Assembly (NCBI GenBank): GCA_965228625.1
Contig: OZ245829.1
Location: 4,856,362 to 4,920,361, forward strand
Direction of reading: 5' to 3'
DNA length: 64,000 nucleotides
Source of the DNA: UBA2767 sp965228625
GTDB taxonomy: Bacteria > Pseudomonadota > Alphaproteobacteria > Rhizobiales > Methyloligellaceae
The position numbers and the translations under genes are program-made. Positions 41,882 to 50,998 of the stretch are shown piece after piece. Within the stretch, counting starts at the first letter, position 1; each line of letters starts with the position of its first letter. Under the pieces are notes generated by a model, which saw nothing but the letters and a program-made list of their open reading frames with translations, was not told where the DNA came from and made no database searches.

Positions 41882-43738
41882 ATGAGCTTGTTCCCCGGCA
41901 TTGAACAGGCCCATATGTGGGTCACGTTCGCGATCATCATTGCCGCCGTTGTTCTTTTTGCAATCGAGCGCATTCCGCTGGAACTGTCCGCAGCGCTAAC
42001 CGTTCTGGCGCTGCTCACGCTCTTTCATTTCTTCCCGCTGAACGTGACATCGGGTCCGACCCCGGTGAACATCACCACTCTTCTGATGGGGTTCGCGAAC
42101 CCCGTCGTGTTCACGATCCTTGCGTTGCTCATGGTCGGTCAGGCCCTGATTCAGACCGGGACAATCGAGAAATCCACAGAAATGTTCCGTGGACTGATCA
42201 AGATTGCGCCGGCCGCCGCCCTTCCCGTCATCCTCGTCATTGCGGCGCTTCTCAGCGCCTTCCTCAACAACACGCCGGTGGTGATCCTGTTCATTCCGAT
42301 CCTGAGCGCTCTCGCGGCACGCCTCGGCAAGACCGCGGCCCATGTGCTGATGCCGCTCAGTTTCATCGCCATCCTCGGCGGGATGACCACTCTGATCGGA
42401 TCGTCAGCGAACCTGGTGGCGGCCACGGTGGCGGAGGCGAACGGCGTGCCGACAATCAACTTCTTCGATTTCACGGTACCGGGTCTGCTGCTCGCCAGTC
42501 TTGGCGGTCTCTACGTCATCTTCGTCGTGCCGCGTCTAATCAAGCCGAGTCCGGCGCTCGGCCAGACCGACGGGGAACGCGGCAAGCATTTCATCGCGCA
42601 GATCACCCTGAACGAAAACCACCCCTGGATCGGCACCAAATCGGTCGCGGGTCTGTTCCCGGGGCTGCATCACATGACCGTCAAGCTGGTGCAAAGGTCC
42701 GGCCGCTCGGTGCTGCCGCCATTCGAGGATCTGACGCTGCAAAAGGGCGACGTGCTGATGATCGCCGCGACCCGGCGCAACCTCCTCGAAGCGATCAGCC
42801 GCGACCGCTCGGTGATCGGCGATCTTGCGAACATGGAGGAGCTGCCAGCAGACGAAGGCGTGGCCGAACGGGGTGAACGCGAGCGCCTGATCATGACCGA
42901 AGCCGTGATCGCGCCGGGCTCTCCGCGCATCGGTCGGACATTGCGACCTGAGCGATTTCGATTCGATACCGGTTGCACGCTGCTCGGCATCGAACGCCAC
43001 AGCCGGATGATGCACGACCCGTTTCACAAGATTCGCCTTGTGGCCGGCGACGTTCTCCTGCTGCTGGGCACGCCCGGGTCGGTCAGAGGTCTGCGAGAGC
43101 ATCGCGATTTGCTGTTGCTGGCGCGCTCCCGCGCCGAGCTGCCGGTGCCGCATCATGCCAAGAGTGCGATGATCGTCTTCTCCGCGATGATCTTTGCTGC
43201 GGCGAGCGGCCTGGTTCCGATTGCCATCGCCGCGATAGGCGGAGCCATCGGGATGGTGCTGGTCGGGGCGCTGACCGTGCCGCAGGCGGCGCGGGCCTTC
43301 GACGGGCGAATATTCCTGCTCATCGGCGCCGCTTTCGCCATGGCGGTGGCGCTGGAAGCGACCGGCGGGGCCGAGTACCTGGCGCGTCAGGTCGTGACCG
43401 TCTTCTCCGGCTACGGCCCGGTGATGCTGCTGTCCGCGCTTTTCCTGCTTGTCGCAATACTGACGAACTTTCTCAGCAATCACGCCACGGGCGCGCTGTT
43501 CGCGCCCATTGTCGTCAGCGCGGCCAGCCAAATCGGTGCGGATCCAACGCCTTTCGTTTACGGGCTGATCTTTGCGCTCAATTGCTCATTTGCGACGCCG
43601 ATCGCCTATCAGACCAACCTTATCGTGATGGGTCCCGGACATTATCGCTTTCGTGATTTCATGATCGCAGGGTTGCCCTTGATCGTTCTTATCTGGCTCG
43701 CATATTCTCTTTTTGCGCCGCTTTATTTTTCTATGTAG
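41882..43738 (+). CDS. SLC13-family (DASS) permease with two TrkA-C domains
   Basis: This 618-residue membrane protein has two blocks of helices (residues about 10-215 and 420-615) with the family motifs LLSAFLNNTPVVILFIPIL and TNFLSNHATGALFAPIV, each marking a transport hairpin. Between them are two cytoplasmic RCK_C/TrkA-C domains, visible as LNENHPWIGTKSVAGLFPGLHHMTV with LQKGDVLMIAATR, and VIAPGSPRIGRTL with LVAGDVLLLLG. Members carry divalent anions such as dicarboxylates or sulfate with Na+. The substrate is unknown. The gene stands in the plus-strand run between an RDD protein and the aminoacyltransferase. Confidence 0.9.
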   Translation: MSLFPGIEQAHMWVTFAIIIAAVVLFAIERIPLELSAALTVLALLTLFHFFPLNVTSGPTPVNITTLLMGFANPVVFTILALLMVGQALIQTGTIEKSTEMFRGLIKIAPAAALPVILVIAALLSAFLNNTPVVILFIPILSALAARLGKTAAHVLMPLSFIAILGGMTTLIGSSANLVAATVAEANGVPTINFFDFTVPGLLLASLGGLYVIFVVPRLIKPSPALGQTDGERGKHFIAQITLNENHPWIGTKSVAGLFPGLHHMTVKLVQRSGRSVLPPFEDLTLQKGDVLMIAATRRNLLEAISRDRSVIGDLANMEELPADEGVAERGERERLIMTEAVIAPGSPRIGRTLRPERFRFDTGCTLLGIERHSRMMHDPFHKIRLVAGDVLLLLGTPGSVRGLREHRDLLLLARSRAELPVPHHAKSAMIVFSAMIFAAASGLVPIAIAAIGGAIGMVLVGALTVPQAARAFDGRIFLLIGAAFAMAVALEATGGAEYLARQVVTVFSGYGPVMLLSALFLLVAILTNFLSNHATGALFAPIVVSAASQIGADPTPFVYGLIFALNCSFATPIAYQTNLIVMGPGHYRFRDFMIAGLPLIVLIWLAYSLFAPLYFSM

Positions 43739-43787
43739 GGCTCATCGATCAGAAGCTGAAACCGAACCTTGAGGGAACGGAAACCCT

Positions 43788-44546
43788 GTGAGCGAACACA
43801 AGACTGATTTTCCGCAGTTCTACATCACGACGGCGCAGCCCTGTCCCTATCTTCCCGGGCGCCTTGAGCGGAAACTGTTCACGCATCTCTCGCACGGCCG
43901 GTCCAGCAAGCTGATCGACCGGTTGCTCAAGGGCGGGTTTCGCCGCAGCCAGAATATTGCCTATACGCCCTACTGCGATGGCTGCACCGCGTGTGTTCCG
44001 GTTCGGATCGTGGCGGATGAGTTTGAGCCGCGGCGTAGTTTCAAGCGGGTACGGCAGGCGAACAACGATCTCAATATTCGCCGCTGCGGACCGGTGCCGA
44101 CCTCGGAACAGTATTCGCTGTTCCGATCCTATATCGACCATCGCCACGGCGACGGCGGCATGGCCGACATGACGGTTCTCGACTACGCGATGATGATCGA
44201 GGACAGCGTCGTCAACACGTTCCTGACCGAGTACCGTGTTCCCGCCAGGTTGCTGCCGGAAGAGTCGGACTTTTACGAGGACAGCGACGAGCGCGCTCTC
44301 GTTGCCGTTGCCCTGTGCGATCGGCTCAGCGACGGCATCTCCATGGTCTACAGTTTCTTCGATCCCGCTCTCTCGGCACGCAGCCTCGGGACCCACATGA
44401 TCCTCGAGCACGTGGATTTCGCGCGGCAGCTCGGGCTGCCTTACGTCTATCTCGGTTACTGGATCGAGGGATCGCCGAAGATGGGATACAAGACCCGCTT
44501 CAGTCCGCAGGAGTTCCTGACGTCTGACGGCTGGGTTCGACGATAG
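43788..44546 (+). CDS. bpt: Aspartate/glutamate leucyltransferase (N-end rule; arginyltransferase family)
   Basis: This 252-residue cytosolic transferase attaches an amino acid, leucine in bacterial Bpt enzymes, to N-terminal Asp or Glu of proteins, marking them for ClpS-ClpAP. Diagnostic segments are FYITTAQPCPYLPGRLERKLFTHL, GFRRSQNIAYTPYCDGCTACVPVRI, SDGISMVYSFFDPALSARSLGTHMI and YVYLGYWIEGSPKMGYK. The CDGC-A-C cysteines are conserved. It starts with GTG at 43788. The gene is 49 bp after the SLC13 gene and 3 bp from the stop of the convergent GNAT gene. Confidence 0.92.
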   Translation: MSEHKTDFPQFYITTAQPCPYLPGRLERKLFTHLSHGRSSKLIDRLLKGGFRRSQNIAYTPYCDGCTACVPVRIVADEFEPRRSFKRVRQANNDLNIRRCGPVPTSEQYSLFRSYIDHRHGDGGMADMTVLDYAMMIEDSVVNTFLTEYRVPARLLPEESDFYEDSDERALVAVALCDRLSDGISMVYSFFDPALSARSLGTHMILEHVDFARQLGLPYVYLGYWIEGSPKMGYKTRFSPQEFLTSDGWVRR

Positions 44547-44549
44547 GCT

Positions 44550-44999
44550 CTAGAGTCGCTTTTCGAAAAAGATCCGCTGGTACCCGTCCTGTTCGGCACG
44601 ATCAACGATCACGTAGCCGAGCGCCTCGTAGAACGGGATGTTCTCGGTCATGACTTCGTTTGTGTAGAGCTCAATTCTGCCGAGGCTGTGGGTGCGTGCC
44701 TGTTCTTCCGCTTCGCGCATGAGCACTTTGCCGATGCCGTGTCCCTGGAAGTCCGGACTGACGCCGACGTTCTCGACATGCAATGCCTGTCCGCGCGGAT
44801 AGCAGATCAACGCGCCGGCAACATTGTCGTCGACGCAGGCCACCGTGACCACGCCTTGCGCGACCAGGGCGTGATAGTCGGCGAGCATCGGTGCAGGTTC
44901 GCGGTCCATGCGGGAGACGTACATCCGATAGGCCGCGCGAATGAGCGAACGCACGTCCGGCGCGTCCTCGGTCCGTGCTGGTCTCAATGATACGGTCAT
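44550..44999 (-). CDS. GNAT-family N-acetyltransferase
   Basis: This 149-residue protein is a single GNAT domain: RPARTEDAPDVRSLIRAAY at the start, the acetyl-CoA-binding VGVSPDFQGHGIGKVLMREAEEQA at about residues 80-103, and NIPFYEALGYV with ERIFFEKRL-like final residues. It acetylates a small molecule or protein amine; the substrate cannot be inferred. It lies 33 bp downstream of parC on the same strand, so it may be co-transcribed with it. Confidence 0.88.
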   Translation of the reverse strand: MTVSLRPARTEDAPDVRSLIRAAYRMYVSRMDREPAPMLADYHALVAQGVVTVACVDDNVAGALICYPRGQALHVENVGVSPDFQGHGIGKVLMREAEEQARTHSLGRIELYTNEVMTENIPFYEALGYVIVDRAEQDGYQRIFFEKRL

Positions 45000-45032
45000 T
45001 TGCGTTGAACTCCGGGATGCTTCGTCCCTCGT

Positions 45033-47270
45033 TCAGAATTTCGGCCCGAAATGGTTGCTCTTCGGGAAGCCCTTGGGCGGCAACCGTCCGGCCTGCCCCC
45101 GCGTTCCGGTCCAGTCCTTCAGGTCGGTGACGGTCCAGGTCCGGTTGGACGAGTCGATCCAGGTGAGCCCTTCTTTCTTGCCGTAGGTCTTCACGTCGGC
45201 AAGGCCACCGTCCTTGTAGCGCTGCAGGCGCACGCCGCGCCCGCGCGACATCTCGTTCACCTCATCCAGCTTGAAGCACAGCAGTTTTCGGTTCTCGCCG
45301 ATGACGGCGATCATGTCCCCGCCGGCCGGCGTGCAGACGACGGCCTCGTCCGGCGGCGAAACGTTGAGCACCTGTTTGCCCTTGCGGGTCATGGCCACGA
45401 CATCGTCTTCATTGACGACGAAGCCGTAACCGGCGCTCGATGCGACAAGGAGCTTCCTGCCTGGCTGGTGCACGAACATCTCGACGATATCGTGGTTCTC
45501 GTCGAGCTCGACCATCAGGCGCACCGGTTCACCGTGTCCGCGTCCGCCCGGAAGCTTGTCGGCGGCAAGCGAATAGAACTTGCCGTTGGTGGCGAACAAC
45601 ACGAGCGTGTCGGTCGTTTGAGCCGGTCGTGCGCGCTTGAGTTCGTCGCCTTCCTTGAATTGCAGTCCCGACGTGTCATCGAGATGCCCGCGCATGGCGC
45701 GGATCCAGCCCTTCTCCGACAGCACCACCGTGACCGGTTCTTTCTCGATCATGGCCGACGCGATTTCGACCTCGACGTCGGGCGCGTCGGCGAAACCGGT
45801 CCGGCGGCGGCCGAGTTCGGTTTTCTGTCCGAACTTCGCCCTGATCTCCTTGATTTCCGACGCGATCTGCGCCCACTGCTTGTCTTCCGATTTCAGGAGC
45901 GCATTGAGGTCCTTCTTCTCCGCCTTGAGCCCGTCATACTCGGTGCGGATTTCCATCTCCTCCAGCTTGCGCAACGACCGCAGGCGCATATTGAGTATCG
46001 CCTCGGCCTGCACATCCGTCAGCTTGAAGGTGCGCATCAGTTCCTTCTTCGGCTCGTCCTCATAGCGGATGATGCGGATTACTTCGTCGAGGTTGAGATA
46101 GGCGATCAGGTAACCGTCGAGCACCTCGAGCCGGCGTTCGATCTTGGCCAGCCGATCTTTCGAGCGGCGGATGAGAACAACCTGACGGTGATCGAGCCAT
46201 TCGCGGAGCACCTGCCGCAGGCCGATCACGTTGGGGATCTTGCCGCGGCTCAGCACATTCATGTTGAGCGGAACGCGTGCTTCGAGGTCCGTGACCTTGA
46301 ACAGCGATTCCATCAGGATTTCAGGCTCCACCGTCCGGTTCTTCGGTTCCAGGACGAGGCGGATCTCTTCCGCCGACTCATCGCGGATGTCAGCCAGCAG
46401 GGGCAGTTTTTTCGCCTGCATGAGATCGGCGATCTTTTCGATCAGGCGCGCCTTCTGCACCTGATACGGAATTTCGGTCACGACGATCTGATAGCTTCCG
46501 CGGCCCAGATCCTCCTTCTCCCAGCGCGCACGCACCCTGAACCCGCCGCGTCCGGTCTTGTAGGCCTCGATGATCGAGTCCCTGGGCTCGACGATGATGC
46601 CGCCGGTGGGAAGATCCGGTCCGGGCACGTATTCGACGAGCTTCTCGACCCGGGCATTGGGATACTTGATCAGGTGCAGCGCCGCGTCGCACAGCTCGCC
46701 CGCATTGTGGGGCGGGATGTTCGTTGCCATGCCGACGGCGATGCCGGATGCGCCGTTCGCGAGAACGTTCGGGAAATTCGCAGGCAGGACGGACGGTTCG
46801 GTCTCCTCGCCGTCATAGGTCTCGCGGAAGTCGACGGTGTCATCGCCGATGTCTTCCAGCAACGCCGCCGCGACATCAGTGAGCTTCGCTTCCGTATAGC
46901 GCATCGCCGCGGCGTTATCGCCGTCGATGTTGCCGAAGTTGCCCTGCCCTTCGATCAACGGATAGCGCACCGCGAAATCCTGAGCCAGTCGGACGAGCGC
47001 GTCATAGACGGCCTGGTCGCCGTGCGGATGGAACTTGCCGATCACGTCGCCGACGACGCGGGCGCACTTCTTGAAGCCGCCTTCCGGGTCGAGCTTCAAC
47101 TGCTGCATCGCGTAAAGAAGGCGCCGGTGCACCGGCTTGAGCCCGTCCCTCACATCGGGCAATGCCCGGTGCATGATCGTGGACAGCGCGTAAGCGAGGT
47201 AGCGTTCCTCCAGCGCTTCGCGGAGGCCGACGGATTCGCTGGAGCCGTCGATCGTGTCGTGTTCACCCAT
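45033..47270 (-). CDS. parC: DNA topoisomerase IV subunit A
   Basis: This 745-residue enzyme subunit breaks and rejoins DNA to separate daughter chromosomes. The N-terminal part has ALSTIMHRALPDVRDGLKPVHRRLLYAMQQL and KCARVVGDVIGKFHPHGDQAVYDALVRLAQDF, as in GyrA/ParC. The catalytic tyrosine is in NAAAMRYTEAKL near residue 125. GyrA is usually longer and has a glutamine-rich GyrA box, which is absent here, so ParC is the better name. The C-terminal beta-pinwheel contains GRGHGEPVRLM and VVCTPAGGDM. A long antisense open frame across this gene is not considered real. Confidence 0.95.
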   Translation of the reverse strand: MGEHDTIDGSSESVGLREALEERYLAYALSTIMHRALPDVRDGLKPVHRRLLYAMQQLKLDPEGGFKKCARVVGDVIGKFHPHGDQAVYDALVRLAQDFAVRYPLIEGQGNFGNIDGDNAAAMRYTEAKLTDVAAALLEDIGDDTVDFRETYDGEETEPSVLPANFPNVLANGASGIAVGMATNIPPHNAGELCDAALHLIKYPNARVEKLVEYVPGPDLPTGGIIVEPRDSIIEAYKTGRGGFRVRARWEKEDLGRGSYQIVVTEIPYQVQKARLIEKIADLMQAKKLPLLADIRDESAEEIRLVLEPKNRTVEPEILMESLFKVTDLEARVPLNMNVLSRGKIPNVIGLRQVLREWLDHRQVVLIRRSKDRLAKIERRLEVLDGYLIAYLNLDEVIRIIRYEDEPKKELMRTFKLTDVQAEAILNMRLRSLRKLEEMEIRTEYDGLKAEKKDLNALLKSEDKQWAQIASEIKEIRAKFGQKTELGRRRTGFADAPDVEVEIASAMIEKEPVTVVLSEKGWIRAMRGHLDDTSGLQFKEGDELKRARPAQTTDTLVLFATNGKFYSLAADKLPGGRGHGEPVRLMVELDENHDIVEMFVHQPGRKLLVASSAGYGFVVNEDDVVAMTRKGKQVLNVSPPDEAVVCTPAGGDMIAVIGENRKLLCFKLDEVNEMSRGRGVRLQRYKDGGLADVKTYGKKEGLTWIDSSNRTWTVTDLKDWTGTRGQAGRLPPKGFPKSNHFGPKF

Positions 47271-47326
47271 AAACCACGATTAGCTCAAGCAGGTGAGTCG
47301 CACAACGCCCTTGCATGGCGCCGTCT

Positions 47327-48064
47327 TCACGCCTCGCTGCGGCGGGCGAGGTGCACGACGAGGCGTTCGCGCACCTGCGGTGGCGTCATGTTGCGTGGCC
47401 GCCAGATATTCTTCTCAAAGAAGTACCCGGTCAGGGCGAATCCGTCGGCGATATCCTGCTCCGTCGGAGCGGCACGGCCGCCATTGCCGGGCAAAAGGAA
47501 CGCCGGAAGAGCGAGAAGCCTGGCTTCGTACGGTGCACCGGCGTCACGGCTGACCGCACGCCCGCTTTTCGGAGACACATAGACCAGGCCCTCGCGCACG
47601 CCAGTTGCCGCGCATTCGTTGAGATCGAGACCGAAACCGAGTTCGTCCAGCAGCGCCAACTCCCACCTGACGAGGAGTGCCGGCCAGTGTTCGCCTTCCG
47701 CAAGCGCGTCGAGGACAAGCCGGGTGGCCGTATAGAGCGGCTGATGCGGTTCGCGCTCGGGCAGCAAACGGGCGAGCGCGGTCAGCGTGTTCAGCCCGGC
47801 GAGCGTGGAACGGTCGTCGAGAACCCTTGCCGCATAGGCTTCGAGGAGCTCGACGGTATACTTGCCGAGGTGTTCAGCGAGCCTCGCACGCCATTCTGCC
47901 CGCACCACATTTCCCGTCTGGAGGACCGGACGGAGCCGTTTCGAACGGCCACCGTGGACGAGCCCGAGATGGCGGCCATGCTCGCGCGTCAGGACCTCGA
48001 CGATGGCACTCGTTTCGCCGTGCGGCTGGGAAGAAAGAACAATACCTTCGTCGGTCCACTGCAT
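47327..48064 (-). CDS. recO: DNA repair protein RecO
   Basis: This 245-residue protein assists RecF-pathway recombination by loading RecA and annealing DNA. It has MQWTDEGIVLSSQPHGETSAIVEVLTREHGRHLGLVHGG, the N-terminal OB fold, and a helical C-terminal part with RWELALLDELGFGLDLNECAATG. The usual C-terminal zinc cysteines of some RecO proteins are reduced here to one visible Cys. It begins 17 bp after the stop of era, in the conserved rnc-era-recO order. Confidence 0.94.
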   Translation of the reverse strand: MQWTDEGIVLSSQPHGETSAIVEVLTREHGRHLGLVHGGRSKRLRPVLQTGNVVRAEWRARLAEHLGKYTVELLEAYAARVLDDRSTLAGLNTLTALARLLPEREPHQPLYTATRLVLDALAEGEHWPALLVRWELALLDELGFGLDLNECAATGVREGLVYVSPKSGRAVSRDAGAPYEARLLALPAFLLPGNGGRAAPTEQDIADGFALTGYFFEKNIWRPRNMTPPQVRERLVVHLARRSEA

Positions 48065-48081
48065 GGCAGCCGCGCGCCTTC

Positions 48082-48993
48082 CTAGTCCTTTGGATACTCC
48101 AGCCCCATTTCCGCGTACCGCTCCGGGTCATCTCCCCACTTCTGCCTGACCTTGACGAAAAGAAAGAGGTCGACGGGTTTTTCCAGGATCTCCGACAGTT
48201 CCTTGCGGGCCTCCATCGAAATCGTCTTGATGGTCTGCCCGTTCTTGCCCAGCACGATCTTCTTCTGGCTGTCGCGCATGACATAGATGGTCTGTTCGAT
48301 GCGGATGCGCCCCTTTTTCAGTTCTTTCCAGAGCGTTGTCTCGACTGTCGAGGCGTAGGGCAGTTCCTGATGCAGGCGCAAGGTCAGCTTCTCGCGCGTA
48401 ATCTCGGCCGCGAGGTGCCGCAACGGCGCGTCGGATATCTGGTCTTCGGGATAGAGCCACGGACCGGGCGGAGCATGTTCGGCAAGGTACGCCTTGAGGT
48501 CGCGCACACCTTCCCCCCGCAGCGCGGAGATCATGAAGGTCGCGTCGAATGCGGCTCGACCGGTAACGGATGCGGTCAGGTCCAGCAGCGTGTTCTTCTT
48601 GACGAGATCGACCTTGTTCAAGACGAGGATCTTGCCTCCGGCGATATCCGAAAGGCCCCCGATGATGCCTTCGCTGTCGGCATCGAGCCCTTTCGCCGCG
48701 TCGATCAGCAACACGGTCATGTCGGCGTCGCGCGCCCCGCCCCAGGCCGCTTCGACCATGGCCCGGTCGAGACGGCGCTTAGGTGCGAATATGCCGGGAG
48801 TGTCGACGAGAACGAGCTGACTGTTGCCTTCAAGGGCGATGCCGCGGATACGTGCACGTGTGGTCTGAACCTTGTGGGTGACGATGGAGACCTTGGCGCC
48901 GGTCAATTGGTTGACCAGCGTGGATTTCCCCGCGTTCGGCGTGCCGATCAGGGCAACGACCGCACATCTCTGCCTGGCAATCTCAGTCTGCAT
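48082..48993 (-). CDS. era: GTPase Era
   Basis: This 303-residue GTPase assists 30S ribosome maturation. The G motifs are visible: GTPNAGKSTLVNQL (G1), DTPGIF (G3) and NKVDLV (G4). The C-terminal KH RNA-binding domain ends with KIVLGKNGQTIKTISMEARKE split around it. The frame opens at 49017, but the ATG at 48993 (MQTEIARQRC) is chosen for normal length, giving an 11-bp overlap with rnc. This coupling with rnc is typical. Confidence 0.96.
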   Translation of the reverse strand: MQTEIARQRCAVVALIGTPNAGKSTLVNQLTGAKVSIVTHKVQTTRARIRGIALEGNSQLVLVDTPGIFAPKRRLDRAMVEAAWGGARDADMTVLLIDAAKGLDADSEGIIGGLSDIAGGKILVLNKVDLVKKNTLLDLTASVTGRAAFDATFMISALRGEGVRDLKAYLAEHAPPGPWLYPEDQISDAPLRHLAAEITREKLTLRLHQELPYASTVETTLWKELKKGRIRIEQTIYVMRDSQKKIVLGKNGQTIKTISMEARKELSEILEKPVDLFLFVKVRQKWGDDPERYAEMGLEYPKD

Positions 48994-49690
48994 CTTTCCA
49001 CACACCCTCACGGACAAGCATCGCTTTTGCGGCGGCCTGCTGGGCGGCGCGCTTGCTTGCGCCGTCTCCCGTTGCGGGCGCCAACCCGCCCACTTTCACG
49101 CTAGTCGTGAAGTGGGGCTCGTGGTCCGGCCCCGCCCGTGATGCAACCTCGTATTGCGGGAGGTCGAAGCCCCGGCCCTGGGCCCATTCCTGCAGAGCCG
49201 TCTTCGCGTCCCTGAGCGGCGCCGCGTCATCGGAAAGCCGGCCGGACCAATAGCGGCTGATGACCTCTCGGGTAACGTCGTAGCCGCCGTCGAGGAACAA
49301 TGCTCCGAGCACCGCTTCGCAGGCATCGCCAAGGATCTTGCGCTTGGCGCGCCCGCCGCTGCTCGCCTCATTGGCGCTCATGATGACATAGTCGCCAAGA
49401 CCGATTTCTTCCGCCACCTTGGCGCACGTGTCTTTCTGTACGAGCCGATTGAAGCGCCGCGCCAGTTCGCCTTCATCGGCCTTGGGGAATTTTGCGAGCA
49501 GCATTTCAGCAACCGCGAGCCCGAGCACGCGGTCGCCGAGAAACTCCAGGCGTTCATAGTCGCGGACATTCGGCATCCGCACCTTCGCACTTGAATGCGT
49601 CAATGCGCGGCTCAGGAGGTCCTGGTCGGCGAAGGTGTGGCCGAGCTTGTTGGCAAGCGTGTCGAGTTTTCTTGAAGCGGCAGACGTCAC
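48983..49690 (-). CDS. rnc: Ribonuclease III
   Basis: This 235-residue double-strand-specific RNase processes rRNA and mRNA. The catalytic signature is YERLEFLGDRVLGLAVAEML near residue 40, the second acidic segment is DACEAVLGALFLDGGYD, and a C-terminal dsRNA-binding domain begins AKTALQEWAQGRG and ends GASKRAAQQAAAKAMLV. The start is a GTG at 49690. It lies 7 bp after lepB and overlaps era, the standard lepB-rnc-era order. Confidence 0.96.
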   Translation of the reverse strand: MTSAASRKLDTLANKLGHTFADQDLLSRALTHSSAKVRMPNVRDYERLEFLGDRVLGLAVAEMLLAKFPKADEGELARRFNRLVQKDTCAKVAEEIGLGDYVIMSANEASSGGRAKRKILGDACEAVLGALFLDGGYDVTREVISRYWSGRLSDDAAPLRDAKTALQEWAQGRGFDLPQYEVASRAGPDHEPHFTTSVKVGGLAPATGDGASKRAAQQAAAKAMLVREGVWKDAD

Positions 49691-49697
49691 CTAGAGC

Positions 49698-50477
49698 CTA
49701 GTCGACCAGTTGAAAGAACCTGCCCCATCTTATGGAGCCCGGCCAACGCCAGAACTCCCAGAAGGGCGCATCGCCGCCGGCCGAGAAGAAGATGATCTCG
49801 GCGCGCCCGATGAAGTTCTCGAGCGGAACGTAGCCCACCTGGCCCGTTGAACGACTGTCGGTTGAGTTGTCGCGGTTGTCGCCCATCATGAAATAATGCC
49901 CCTCGGGCACCTTGTAGACACCGGTGTTGTCGCCCATACCCCTTTGCACGAGATCAAGAACCGGGTACTTCACCCCGTTGGGCAAGGTCTCTTCGTATTG
50001 GGCCACTCGGCGGACGTTTCCGAATGCGTCGCGCATGATGAAGTCGTCGATGCGCTTTCGGTTGACCGCCTTGCCGTTGATGTGCAGCACGCCCGAGACC
50101 ATCTGGATCTCGTCTCCCGGAAGTCCGACAACGCGCTTGATGTAATCGGTCTCGTTGTCACGCGGCAGCTTGAACACGGCGACGTCGCCGCGCTCTGGAT
50201 CGGACGCCCAGACCCGGCCCTCGAACAGGTCCGGCGAGAACGGAAACGAGTAGCGCGAGTAACCGTAACTGAATTTCGAGACGAACAGATAGTCGCCGAC
50301 AAGAAGGGTCGGGATCATCGATCCGGACGGAATGTTGAACGGCTGATAGAAAAAGACACGCACGATCATGGCAAGGATCAGCGCATGGATGATGACGCGG
50401 ATCGTATCCGAAAACCCGCCGCTCCGGCTTTTCTTCGTCTCAGCGTCAACGCTCATGGATTCGCGGTCCTTTTTCAT
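49698..50477 (-). CDS. lepB: Signal peptidase I
   Basis: This 259-residue inner-membrane protease cleaves signal peptides of exported proteins. One membrane segment (about residues 28-45) precedes the catalytic serine in NIPSGSMIPTLLVGDYLFV, and the catalytic lysine is in YIKRVVGLPGDEIQM. GHYFMMGDNRDNSTDSR is the family box E. An alternative start at 50456 (MSVDAETKKS) is possible. It begins a tight run with rnc, era and recO; acpS and pdxJ lie just upstream on the same strand. Confidence 0.96.
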   Translation of the reverse strand: MKKDRESMSVDAETKKSRSGGFSDTIRVIIHALILAMIVRVFFYQPFNIPSGSMIPTLLVGDYLFVSKFSYGYSRYSFPFSPDLFEGRVWASDPERGDVAVFKLPRDNETDYIKRVVGLPGDEIQMVSGVLHINGKAVNRKRIDDFIMRDAFGNVRRVAQYEETLPNGVKYPVLDLVQRGMGDNTGVYKVPEGHYFMMGDNRDNSTDSRSTGQVGYVPLENFIGRAEIIFFSAGGDAPFWEFWRWPGSIRWGRFFQLVD

Positions 50478-50571
50478 CTTCCAGCCATTTCGTGGTTTCG
50501 GCCTGCGCCCCTATAGCGGCTCAAACGAACCAACGCAAACCGTTGCCCGCGCCGCATGGGGTGCCTGACCG

Positions 50572-50982
50572 TCACACATGTACGCCGTCAGGAACGGCGG
50601 AGATAATCACGATCGCTTGTGCCAGCGGGAAGTCGTCGGTGATGGTCAGGTCGATGCGGGCGACGCAGCCGTCCGGCGTGATCTTCTCCAGTTGTACGGC
50701 GGCGCCGCCGGTCAGCGTAAGGGTCGGGCGGCCCGACGGGAGGTTCACCACGCCCATGTCACGCCAGAACACGCCGCTGCGGATCCCGGTTCCGAGCGCT
50801 TTCGAGCAAGCCTCCTTTGCGGCAAACCGTTTGGCGTAGGACGCGGCGCGCTGATTACGCCGTTCGGAGCGCTCGCGCTCGATCTCGGTGAAAATTCGGG
50901 CCAGAAAGCGATCCCCATACTTCTCAATGGTCTTCTCGATGCGCCGGATATCGATGAGGTCGTTTCCAAGCCCGATGATCAT
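50572..50982 (-). CDS. acpS: Holo-ACP synthase
   Basis: This 136-residue enzyme attaches 4'-phosphopantetheine to acyl carrier protein. The two family motifs are present: MIIGLGNDLIDIRRIEKTI at the start and RFAAKEACSKALGTGIRSGVFWRD in the middle. It follows pdxJ by 16 bp in the usual pdxJ-acpS-lepB order. A gap of 94 bp before lepB suggests lepB may have an extra promoter. Confidence 0.95.
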   Translation of the reverse strand: MIIGLGNDLIDIRRIEKTIEKYGDRFLARIFTEIERERSERRNQRAASYAKRFAAKEACSKALGTGIRSGVFWRDMGVVNLPSGRPTLTLTGGAAVQLEKITPDGCVARIDLTITDDFPLAQAIVIISAVPDGVHV

Positions 50983-50998
50983 GATCGAGACGTGTGCC

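Noticed and set aside
45051..47582. An 843-residue open frame antisense to parC and recO.
   Set aside because: It is the shadow of GC-rich codon use in two well-identified genes; its translation is low-complexity with no recognisable domain.
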